Source: Paludibacteraceae bacterium (GTDB lineage Bacteria; Bacteroidota; Bacteroidia; Bacteroidales; Paludibacteraceae). Taken from it: a stretch of DNA of 32,427 nt. The stretch lies in contig JAKSKR010000034.1 of NCBI GenBank assembly GCA_024401645.1, forward strand, positions 1 to 32,427, given 5' to 3'. Shown here one piece after another: positions 8,476 to 15,927 of this stretch (its first letter is position 1; each line of letters opens with the position of its first letter). The notes below the pieces were generated by a model that saw only the letters and a list, made by a program, of their open reading frames with translations, had not been told where the DNA came from and did no database searches. The position numbers were made by a program, and so were the translations under genes.

Positions 8476-10093
8476 TTAACTTTGCAAAAACGGTTTGACT
8501 TATGGTGGACATTAAAGAAAAATATAAAGACATACAGCCACTGCCTTGTGGAGTGCAGGATTTTGAGATAATCAGAACCAACGGGTTGCTCTATGCTGAC
8601 AAGACTGACTATGTCTATAAATTGGCAAGTGATAGAAATAGTTTTTGCTATTTCCTTGGCCGTCCACGCCGTTTTGGCAAATCGCTTTTCCTTTCCACCC
8701 TAGAATGCTATTTCAATGCCCGTAAAGACCTGTTTGAAGGTCTTAAGATAATGGACCTTGAGCAGAAATGGACAAAATATGAGGTGTTGAGATTCGATTT
8801 GAGCGGATGCAAGACAATAGAAGAGTTAGAAGACAAAATCAGCAACTCTCTCCGTTTTTATGAAGACAGATATGAATACGAGGCAAAAGACAAGACATTA
8901 GGGGCAAGGTTCATCACTCTTATTCATACAGCGGCCAAACTTGAGCAACAGCGCGTTATTGTCCTCATAGATGAATATGATTCCGCACTCCAGCAAACAA
9001 TGTACAACGAAGAAGAGCATGAAAAGATGCGCGACTTTTACCGCTCGTTTTTTGCTGTGCTAAAGTCGGAAAGTCACTACATCTTCAAGATCTTCCTTAC
9101 CGGAATCATGAAGTTCACGCAGTTGAGTCTGTTCTCGGTGCTCAACAATATTAGTATTATCAGTGCAAACGACGAATATGCTGGCGTGTGTGGCTTTACG
9201 CACGAAGAGTTGCAAAAATATTTCAGGAGACACGTTGAGCGCCTTGCCGACGCAAGTGATATAACCTACGAACAGGCATTTCAATCTGTATTGGATAGAT
9301 ACGACAGCTATTCATTCAGCAAGAATCTGACAAAGGTGATCAACCCTTATAGTCTGCTCAATGCTCTTGTCGACTGCGAACTAAACAACTATTGGACCAT
9401 TTCCGGCTCTACAAAAGTGCTGATGGACACCATAGACAGTGGCGAGCACCAAATGCCGAACTGGGATTGTGAGTACATGGATAAACTCTCGCTTGAAGGC
9501 AACGATGCGAATCGTAAGAACCTTGTATTATCCCTATACCAGACTGGCTATTTGACAATAAAAGACTATGACAAGGAAACGCAGGACTATAAGCTTGCCG
9601 TTCCTAACTCAGAAGTTAAGGAAGCCATTTCAAGATTGTTGATTCCTCGGCTTTTAGAGAAGGACGAAATCTCTGTAAACAACAACATTGGTAGTTTTAG
9701 ACGAAACTTCATACATGGCGATATGAAAAAAGCCATGGAGTTTCTTCAGACACTGGTGGCTGGGACTCCCTATTCGCAAGACAACACTGCAAAGGCAATA
9801 GAAGAACGCTTTCAGTTCATCGTCGTGCAGGTGTTGTTCCTGTGCGGTTTCAAGCCTCAAACAGAGGTCTCTATCGCCACTGGCAGAATGGACATCGTTT
9901 GCAAGACCAAATGGAGAAATGCCATATTCGAACTAAAGATGACCTCAAACGGCGGTCTTGATGCCGCCAGCGAACAGATTAAAGACCGCAGTTATGCTGC
10001 GCCTTTCCTCACGGAAGACAAGGAACTCTTAACCTTTGCCATTGAATTCGACTCGGAAAAGAAGTTGCTCACTCGTTGGAAAATCGAGAAGAT
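8476..10093 (+). repeat. Unit 2 of a 1.6-kb direct tandem repeat
   Basis: Second unit, offset 1634 bp from unit 1 at its 5' side and 1631 bp after the first variable patch because that patch is 3 bp shorter here. Its variable patches lie at 8810-8930 and 9509-9725. Confidence 0.9.
8477..8484 (+). promoter_or_regulatory. -7 element of the second ATPase gene
   Basis: TAACTTTG, identical to the box before copy 1 and at the same 17-bp distance from the ATG. No TTTG lies 19-21 bp upstream, because that position is now the 3' end of copy 1, so this promoter may be weak and readthrough from copy 1 likely. Confidence 0.4.
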
Positions 10094-10100
10094 TAAATAG
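8502..10100 (+). CDS. AAA-ATPase-like / PD-(D/E)XK nuclease family protein, copy 2
   Basis: A 532-residue paralogue of the gene just upstream, with the same P-loop (GRPRRFGKS), Walker B (LIDEYD) and D...ExK nuclease signature. Both copies therefore look intact and potentially active. The protein matches copy 1 exactly through the P-loop region, the middle and the nuclease domain, but differs strongly at about residues 103-144 (between P-loop and Walker B) and at about 336-408 (just before the nuclease domain). Only 32 bp separate it from the stop of copy 1. It has its own copied -7 box, but cotranscription is likely. Function is as uncertain as for copy 1. Confidence 0.88.
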   Translation: MVDIKEKYKDIQPLPCGVQDFEIIRTNGLLYADKTDYVYKLASDRNSFCYFLGRPRRFGKSLFLSTLECYFNARKDLFEGLKIMDLEQKWTKYEVLRFDLSGCKTIEELEDKISNSLRFYEDRYEYEAKDKTLGARFITLIHTAAKLEQQRVIVLIDEYDSALQQTMYNEEEHEKMRDFYRSFFAVLKSESHYIFKIFLTGIMKFTQLSLFSVLNNISIISANDEYAGVCGFTHEELQKYFRRHVERLADASDITYEQAFQSVLDRYDSYSFSKNLTKVINPYSLLNALVDCELNNYWTISGSTKVLMDTIDSGEHQMPNWDCEYMDKLSLEGNDANRKNLVLSLYQTGYLTIKDYDKETQDYKLAVPNSEVKEAISRLLIPRLLEKDEISVNNNIGSFRRNFIHGDMKKAMEFLQTLVAGTPYSQDNTAKAIEERFQFIVVQVLFLCGFKPQTEVSIATGRMDIVCKTKWRNAIFELKMTSNGGLDAASEQIKDRSYAAPFLTEDKELLTFAIEFDSEKKLLTRWKIEKIK

Positions 10101-10253
10101 GCATTTGTGATGTGATTCTGCCTATATTATTAATATGATTTTTGTTGTGGATTCCTAAATATGGCAACACTTTACAAAGACAAGAATGTGTTGTGTATGC
10201 GCGTTTCAGCTTGTATATGGATCCCTTTTAGTAGTTATTGCAAACATGGGGAC

Positions 10254-10946
10254 CTAGGCCAGATTTGAAGAGGATGAACGTAGTGTCCCCACCTTCCAAC
10301 CCTCGTTTTCTATTTTCGTGAGCAGTTGGTCGAGAAGTTCGGCACTGAATGCCATGCGATCGTGTAACAAGATGATGCAGCCAGGTAGAAGTTGGTCGGT
10401 TATGCGCTTTAAAATCTTTTCGGTGCCGCCTTCCATGGTGTCGAAACTGCGTATGTTCCAGCCTATGGTGTGGAAATCTATCTTTGTTTTCTTTAGTCCG
10501 CTTGCAATTAGTGGATTGGTTACGCCAAATGGAGGACGGAATAGGGTAGGGGCTTGACCCGTAATGTCGGTTAATATTTGGTTGCAGTGGCAGATGTCTT
10601 CCGCTATCATGTTCGAACTCATGAGTGGGAATGTACCCTTGTGGCAATAGCTGTGGTTGCCAATTTGGTGCCCCTTGGCTACTATCTGTTTTACTAGTTC
10701 TGGATTTTCCTCCGCATTTTTGCCTATTAGGAAGAAGATGGCTTTCGCCTGGTGGCGTTCAAGCACGTCGAGCACCGCCATGGTGTGGTTGCTAGGTCCG
10801 TCGTCGAAGGTAAGGAAAACCTCTTTTTCTTTGGTTGCAACCGAACATTGCGCCTTAATGTACACGCCCGAGCCTATGTAGTATGAGGCATAGAATAGAT
10901 AGACCGATAGGGCTAGGATTACGATTATGGCAGCGGCAATGTACAT
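10254..10946 (-). CDS. Membrane-anchored NodB-type polysaccharide deacetylase
   Basis: This 230-residue protein has an N-terminal membrane anchor (about residues 2-22) followed by a carbohydrate esterase 4 (NodB homology) domain. Motif 1 is TFDDGP at 46-51 (D48 and metal-binding D49), and motif 2 is H98-S-Y-C-H102. Later motifs RPPFG and ILLHD are present, so the metal site and catalytic residues look complete. CE4 enzymes remove N- or O-acetyl groups from sugars in peptidoglycan or polysaccharides; the target here is unknown. It is the last gene of the ketosynthase operon, 3 bp after the KS-like gene. Its link to that lipid pathway is inferred from this spacing only. Confidence 0.9.
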   Translation of the reverse strand: MYIAAAIIVILALSVYLFYASYYIGSGVYIKAQCSVATKEKEVFLTFDDGPSNHTMAVLDVLERHQAKAIFFLIGKNAEENPELVKQIVAKGHQIGNHSYCHKGTFPLMSSNMIAEDICHCNQILTDITGQAPTLFRPPFGVTNPLIASGLKKTKIDFHTIGWNIRSFDTMEGGTEKILKRITDQLLPGCIILLHDRMAFSAELLDQLLTKIENEGWKVGTLRSSSSNLA

Positions 10947-10949
10947 ATA

Positions 10950-11954
10950 TTATAGGGCGTGTTTAAGTAACATCAGCGAATAGTCGTTCATGCGGTATTC
11001 GTTGTAGATGACGATGTGTCTTGCTTGTTTCTTTTCCCAACCGTTGGCGGCTGGCATTAAACCGCGGCCAATTAATTCTGCTCCCAACCACAGGCCGAAA
11101 CCCGATGCGGTTGCATATTGTCCGCAATAGTGTTTATAGTTGAAGGTGCTGAATGTACTTTCTTCCAGTTCTTTCAGGTGGGCATAGTCGCAGTCGCAAC
11201 CGGTTAGCACAAGGTCGACGTCTTCGGCCTTAATGCCGTTGCTTCCTATAAAAGAATTGATGTAGTCAACAGCGCTCTCGTTGAGCGGACGTTTGGTCTT
11301 TACGTCTACCAGTTCGCAAACGGCGCCCTCCTTTTCGTTGGTGAGTAAGAAACTGTGCGAACCCTCGCCCATCTGTCTGCCGTTACGCCAGAATCCCATC
11401 TTGCGCATGGCTTCATATTCGGTGGTCGTTATCTCGTCGGCGCCAGTCACTAGTGCTGTTTTTGCACTGCCGTCCTTCAGTTGAAGCATGGCATCGATGA
11501 GTGCCGATTCCATAGAGAAACCGCCATGTGCATAGGTAACGTTGTAGCCGTGGTGCCCCAACAAGAGGCCGGTTTGTCCGCCAAAGGTGTTGCCGGTAGA
11601 CTGAATGAAATTAGAAGGATTGAGTAGTTGCTCGTCGTTGTCGATGATGCAACGTAGGAACTTTTCAGTGTCTTCCAAACCTCCCATGCCGGTTGCCGAC
11701 ATCATGGCATCAGGCATGAATAGCGAACCATCGGCTTGCTTTAGGCAGGCAAGTGATGTGCTGACGCCCATTTTAATGAGGTGTCCCATTCGGCGGCGTT
11801 TTCCCGCATCGGTAATCAATACCTTGTAGTCGGGGTCTACTGCCGGACATTTGTCGCTTTCGCAGACAAGGGCTTCTGCGTTGAAGAAGTCGTCGGCTAT
11901 AAACGTGTTTTGCGGACTGATGGTCGAGGCTTTGCTGATGTAGATCTGTTCCAT
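10950..11954 (-). CDS. Ketosynthase-like protein lacking the catalytic triad (chain-length-factor-like)
   Basis: The 334-residue protein has a thiolase-fold ketosynthase layout but is shorter than FabF (about 410). The active-site Cys position falls in AHGGFSMES, where G144 stands where Cys would be. The usual AHGT segment is replaced by TGCDCDYAH, and the GHTLGA-type motif reads GQYATASG, so the second His is Gln. It should not condense chains itself. Chain-length factors of type II PKS and aryl-polyene systems are similar Cys-less KS partners, although they normally carry Gln there. It lies 12 bp after the active FabF-like KS, a plausible heterodimer partner. Non-catalytic status is read from the sequence; partnership is inference. 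Confidence 0.75.
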   Translation of the reverse strand: MEQIYISKASTISPQNTFIADDFFNAEALVCESDKCPAVDPDYKVLITDAGKRRRMGHLIKMGVSTSLACLKQADGSLFMPDAMMSATGMGGLEDTEKFLRCIIDNDEQLLNPSNFIQSTGNTFGGQTGLLLGHHGYNVTYAHGGFSMESALIDAMLQLKDGSAKTALVTGADEITTTEYEAMRKMGFWRNGRQMGEGSHSFLLTNEKEGAVCELVDVKTKRPLNESAVDYINSFIGSNGIKAEDVDLVLTGCDCDYAHLKELEESTFSTFNYKHYCGQYATASGFGLWLGAELIGRGLMPAANGWEKKQARHIVIYNEYRMNDYSLMLLKHAL

Positions 11955-11966
11955 TGTCGTGTGCGA

Positions 11967-13145
11967 TTATTTCCCGAAAATTAAAGAAGAGACGTTACCG
12001 CCAAAGCCAAAGGAGTTAGACATGACGGTCTTTAATCCGGCATTCTTCCTGACGTCAGTTTCGGGTTTCATACCCAATTCCTGCATTGGGTTGCAGAAGT
12101 TGAAGGTTGGAATAATGGTGTCGTGTTTGAGCATAAGGGCACAAAAGGCAGCTTCAATGCCACCGCAAGCCCCAAGGGTATGCCCGGTGTATACTTTTGT
12201 TGAACTGAACGGAGGAACCTCTTCGCCAAAAAGGCGGCCAATGGCGGTTGCCTCGCTCAAGTCGTTGTTGCCAGTTCCTGTGCCGTGGGCGTTAATGTAG
12301 TCAATGTCTTTTGGCTGAAGTTGGGCCTTTTCTAGCGCACCTTTCATGGCTAGGAAAGGGCCTTCGCCGTTAGCCGAAGTGGCTGTCTGGTGGTAGGCGT
12401 CGTTGGCGTTGGCATAGCCCAAAAGGTTGCAGTAGGCAGGTTTGCCTTCCGCCGTCTCGTCTCTTTCAAGTACAAGGAAACCCGCGCCTTCGCCAAGGTT
12501 CAATCCGTTGCGCGTGTCGTCGAAAGGTCGGCATTGCTCTTGGTCGAGAATCATTAGCGAGGTAAAACCGTTAATGGTAAACTTGCACAAAGGGTCGGTG
12601 CCACCCACAACAACGGCGTCTAGTTGCTTGCTTCTTAACATGCGGTCGGCAAGCATAATGGCGTTGGCGCTGCTGGAACATGCCGTGCTTATGGTGGTCA
12701 TAAAGTCCTTTATGCCTAGGTAGTCGGCCATACGCATGGTGCTGGCGCCGCAGTCGTGTTCGAAAAGGTTGCGCAGGTGGGCGCGCTTGCCGTTATGCAC
12801 GTCGGTGAAGTATTGTTCACTCAAGTCCATACCACCTACCGATGTGCCAGAAATAAGTCCAACCCTTTTCCCGTTAAGGTCAAGGTTGGCGTCCTTTATG
12901 GCTTCGCGTGCCGCCATCATGCCCAGCAGGGCGGTGCGCGAATAGGTTTTCTTGGCATCAAGTCCAAGCATAGTGGCTAGTTCTTCGTTCGTTTGCTCAA
13001 TCTCGCCAGCCGGCACCTTGTGCACGGTTTGCAGACGGACAAGCGGACCAACGCCTGTGCGTTTGTCTTGTAGGGCTTGCCAATTGTCGTTGGCGTTCAA
13101 CCCTAGGGCACTGACGATGCCTATGCCTGTAACTTTTGTTGCCAT
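11967..13145 (-). CDS. FabF-like beta-ketoacyl-ACP synthase
   Basis: A 392-residue KAS II/FabF-type ketosynthase. The nucleophile is C156 in STACSSSA, and the two histidines lie in NAHGTGTGNND and YTGHTLGACGG, so the Cys-His-His triad is complete. It should catalyse decarboxylative condensation of malonyl-ACP onto an acyl chain in the cytosol. The start codon directly abuts the stop of the ACP gene upstream (no gap), and the KS-like gene follows after 12 bp. The N-terminus (MATKVTGIGIVSALG) is typical. With two other KS-type genes in the operon it is likely a specialised rather than the housekeeping FabF, since fabF usually sits with acpP and fabG. That last point is inference. Confidence 0.9.
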   Translation of the reverse strand: MATKVTGIGIVSALGLNANDNWQALQDKRTGVGPLVRLQTVHKVPAGEIEQTNEELATMLGLDAKKTYSRTALLGMMAAREAIKDANLDLNGKRVGLISGTSVGGMDLSEQYFTDVHNGKRAHLRNLFEHDCGASTMRMADYLGIKDFMTTISTACSSSANAIMLADRMLRSKQLDAVVVGGTDPLCKFTINGFTSLMILDQEQCRPFDDTRNGLNLGEGAGFLVLERDETAEGKPAYCNLLGYANANDAYHQTATSANGEGPFLAMKGALEKAQLQPKDIDYINAHGTGTGNNDLSEATAIGRLFGEEVPPFSSTKVYTGHTLGACGGIEAAFCALMLKHDTIIPTFNFCNPMQELGMKPETDVRKNAGLKTVMSNSFGFGGNVSSLIFGK

Positions 13146-13403
13146 TTACTTCTGGTTGGCTTTGATGTATTCTGCAATAGAGTTGATGGAAGAGTAGATG
13201 GTTCTAGCCTCTTTAGGGTCTGAAATCTTAATGCCGTAGTATTTTTCTAAAAGCATGGTGATTTCAAGAGCATCAATGCTGTCTAGGCCAATGCCGCCAT
13301 CGCCAAAAAGGGGCGCTGCAGGATCGATGTCTGCCGGAGTGGTGTCTTCCAAGTTCAACTCCTCTATGATTTGCTGTTTTAGTTGTTCAATCAAGTTCTC
13401 CAT
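13146..13403 (-). CDS. Acyl carrier protein
   Basis: An 85-residue acidic ACP. The phosphopantetheine attachment Ser is in GLDSIDALE, preceded by PLFGDGGI, and the helical ends (IEQLKQQIIEEL and YIKANQK) fit the fold. It carries acyl intermediates for the ketosynthases on either side: stop and start abut the FabF-like gene, and 16 bp separate it from the KS fusion gene upstream. The sequence around the Ser (GLDS rather than the housekeeping GADS form) suggests a pathway-specific carrier. A phosphopantetheinyl transferase is not encoded in the operon. Confidence 0.93.
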   Translation of the reverse strand: MENLIEQLKQQIIEELNLEDTTPADIDPAAPLFGDGGIGLDSIDALEITMLLEKYYGIKISDPKEARTIYSSINSIAEYIKANQK

Positions 13404-13419
13404 TGTGTCTATTGTATGT

Positions 13420-15168
13420 TTATTGTTTTGCTATAAGTTCTAGTTCTGCTTGGTAGTGGCCTTGCAGGTAGTCGGCAAAGCCTATTATGCAGCGTTTTGC
13501 GCGTCCTTCGGTAAGCAGCAGGTTGGCTTGCTCGCGCAGAAGGGGCATGCTGTCGTCTTTACTGGCAATTAGGCAAAGGTTCTCGCCCTTAATCTTGTGC
13601 CTGATGCAAATTTCGCCTTCCATGATGTTTGCCAGGGTGTAGACGAAAATTGCCGGACTTGGCATGTATGGGTCTTTAACCGAAATGACGTCTTGGTGAC
13701 GCAAGTCGGTGTCTAGGCTCGATGCCTTGCACGCTAGCAGCAGTGCGGTGTCTTCTTCGCCGTAAGACGTTGAGTCGACATCCTTCATAAGAAATTCGGT
13801 GGCGGTTAATGCAAGCTTGCATTGGTCGTCCATTTTGGGGAATTTCATGTAGGGCTGCGCTATCGACTTGAAGGCGTTGCGTATGAATTGGCCAAAATCT
13901 TCGTCATTGCTACCGTCGTAAGCCACCGTTCCGTTTAGGCAAACCTTCTGGTTGCTTATGGTGCAACGGCCAACGGTTTCGGTTGGAACCGACTGTGCTT
14001 TATAGGCCTTGCCCGCTTCTTTCGTTGAAATGACCAGGGCCGCATTGCATCCGCCAAAACCCGAAGCCGTTTTAATTATGTTTTGCAGTTTAGCCGGCTG
14101 CGTGCTGCTGCTGACGTTTACCTCGACCGGTACGCCCAGTTGCTCGAAGTTGAGGGTGCGTGGACGCATCTGACGCTTAATGGCCTCGATGCAGATGATG
14201 GTCTCCAACAGTCCGGAAGCGCCAAGTGTGTGCCCAAAGTAACCCTTAAGGCTCAAAAGTGGGGCCTTGTTCAGGTTGGCCAAGCCAATGGCTTTCGACT
14301 CCATCTCGTCGTTGTAGACGGTGGCAGTGCCGTGGGCGTCTATCATGTCAATGTCTTCGGCCTTTACGTTTGCCTCTGCCATTGCATTCTTCATTGAAAA
14401 GAACAGGCCGTCACCAGTTCGCGAAGGGCCTGAAATATGGTTGGCATCGTTGCTCGATGCTCCACCTGCAAGCATAATTGGCTGCTTGCCCGCCAAGGCA
14501 GCGTTGGTGCTGACTATTAGGGTGGCAACACCTTCGCCCATGCTCAATCCGTCGCGGTTGGCGTCGTAAGGCTTGCAAGGGCTAGCACTTACCGATTTGA
14601 ACGATTCGAATCCGCTAATGACAAATTCGCTAATCTCGTCGCCACCTACAATAATGGCGGTATTGTACTTGCCGGTTTTCAGCAACCGCATTGCCACCAC
14701 CGAAGCCAATACGCCCGATATGCAGGCGTTGCTCACCACTATTGGGGTGTTGGTCTGTTTAAAATAGCCGGCAACGCGTTTCGCCATCTCGTCGAGGTAG
14801 GCATCGTTAGGCACATGGCCGTTTGCGTCTGCCAACAGACCAATGTTGCCTTTTGTTGATGATATGATGAAGATGACGTCGTTTGCAGAAGGGTTGACGT
14901 TGGTGTGGCAAAGTGCCTCGCTAACCGATGCTATCATTATGCGCTCAAGGCGGTGATAGCTGCTCGTAGCCGTGTAGTTAGGAAGGTTGGTTAAGCGCTT
15001 GTCGTCTATGCGCTGTGCCAGAAATGGCTCTGGGTAGAGGCTTGCGTCGTTAACGGGCGCAATGCCGGTCTTTTCGGCAAGAACGTTGTCGGTGTTTTCG
15101 GCAGTGGTAATGCCCAAACCGCTGACAATGTTGTCGGCTATGGCATAGACTATTTTATCAGATCCCAT
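13420..15168 (-). CDS. Ketosynthase with an extra C-terminal KS-like half domain
   Basis: The first about 390 residues form a complete ketosynthase. C149 lies in VSNACISGV, and the histidines lie in DAHGTATVYND and YFGHTLGASG. The remaining about 190 residues are not part of a normal FabF. They contain a stretch (PSPAIFVYTLANIMEGEICI and KGENLCL) resembling the N-terminal half of Cys-less KS-like proteins, so this looks like a KS plus a truncated KS-like module in one chain (582 residues). The start overlaps the end of the thioesterase gene by 19 bp, so the two are translationally coupled. The tail ends cleanly at a stop 16 bp before the ACP gene. The tail's homology is a visual judgement. 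Confidence 0.8.
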   Translation of the reverse strand: MGSDKIVYAIADNIVSGLGITTAENTDNVLAEKTGIAPVNDASLYPEPFLAQRIDDKRLTNLPNYTATSSYHRLERIMIASVSEALCHTNVNPSANDVIFIISSTKGNIGLLADANGHVPNDAYLDEMAKRVAGYFKQTNTPIVVSNACISGVLASVVAMRLLKTGKYNTAIIVGGDEISEFVISGFESFKSVSASPCKPYDANRDGLSMGEGVATLIVSTNAALAGKQPIMLAGGASSNDANHISGPSRTGDGLFFSMKNAMAEANVKAEDIDMIDAHGTATVYNDEMESKAIGLANLNKAPLLSLKGYFGHTLGASGLLETIICIEAIKRQMRPRTLNFEQLGVPVEVNVSSSTQPAKLQNIIKTASGFGGCNAALVISTKEAGKAYKAQSVPTETVGRCTISNQKVCLNGTVAYDGSNDEDFGQFIRNAFKSIAQPYMKFPKMDDQCKLALTATEFLMKDVDSTSYGEEDTALLLACKASSLDTDLRHQDVISVKDPYMPSPAIFVYTLANIMEGEICIRHKIKGENLCLIASKDDSMPLLREQANLLLTEGRAKRCIIGFADYLQGHYQAELELIAKQ

Positions 15169-15602
15169 TTCTTCTTCCAGTTCAAGTAAAATTCGGGGGT
15201 GGAAAGTTCCAGTTCGCCCGTCTTCTCGTTAATGAAGACTTGTGTGGTGGTGCCGGTTGCGCAAAGTATGTGCTCGGGCTCCTTGTAGATGGCGTACTCG
15301 AACAGAATTTTGGCTGCAGGCGTGCTGATGTAGCGGGTCTCGATGGTGGCACGTTCACCGGCATGCAACGAGTGGACGTATTGGCAAGTAACGTCTACAA
15401 TGGGTATGACGTAGCCCGCCTTGAACACATCGAGATATGGCAAGCCGAAATTCTCGCCAAACGACTCCCTACCGTCTTCAAAGTAACGGATGTATTCACC
15501 ATGCCAAACAACTCCTATGCCATCGGTTTCGCTAAAACGAACGCGAAGCGGAGCCTTGTCCACCAAGTTGGTGGGCGTCTGTTCTGTTTTCCTTTTTCTC
15601 AT
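15150..15602 (-). CDS. Hot-dog fold acyl thioesterase (4HBT family)
   Basis: I take the ATG at 15602 as start, giving 150 residues, because a consensus promoter lies immediately upstream at 15608-15639. A longer reading to 15638 would cover that promoter. The 4HBT signature is clear: RVRFSETDGIGVVWHGEY, then FEDGRESF, with the catalytic acidic residue (D in SETD). Such enzymes hydrolyse acyl-CoA or acyl-ACP thioesters in the cytosol, and 4HBT members occur in aryl-polyene clusters. It is the first gene of the operon and overlaps the KS fusion gene by 19 bp. The promoter -7 box ends 5 bp before the ATG, so the message may be leaderless. Confidence 0.85.
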   Translation of the reverse strand: MRKRKTEQTPTNLVDKAPLRVRFSETDGIGVVWHGEYIRYFEDGRESFGENFGLPYLDVFKAGYVIPIVDVTCQYVHSLHAGERATIETRYISTPAAKILFEYAIYKEPEHILCATGTTTQVFINEKTGELELSTPEFYLNWKKKWDLIK

Positions 15603-15607
15603 AGCTA

Positions 15608-15639
15608 CAAATTTAGCGAAAACGGCACAATTTGCCAAA
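15608..15639 (-). promoter_or_regulatory. Promoter of the ketosynthase operon
   Basis: On the minus strand: TTTG (15639-15636), a 20-bp spacer, then TAAATTTG (15615-15608). Both elements match the Bacteroidetes consensus exactly. Confidence 0.75.
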
Positions 15640-15927
15640 TTAGAAAAGCGGTGGAACCTTATATAAGTGATAATGGTGGACCATTTTGAACTTCCGTTGC
15701 CAGAATATTCCCAACATCCATTATATTAAACTGACTTATTGTCGGTTAAGAAGTGGAAACTTCTGCCTAAAAGTCATAAAATGAAACTGTTTTCTGCCAG
15801 ATTTTCAGTTTTTTCGTCTTGGCAAGTATTTTGTTAGTGTATTGTTGGTTGCAGTTCTGTTCAAAACAATCTTTCTACTAGGGTTTGCAACCGTTTGACG
15901 CTTGAAAACAATAAAAATATTAAAAAT

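Noticed and set aside
6842..10093. Tandem repeat as an assembly error or an insertion sequence
   Set aside because: The two copies differ in two patches, so they are not a duplicated contig piece. No transposase, terminal inverted repeats or target duplication are seen.
15895..15927. TTG-initiated N-terminal extension of ClpB
   Set aside because: The extra 11 residues are Asn/Lys-rich and not part of the family; the ATG at 15928 gives the normal N-domain start.
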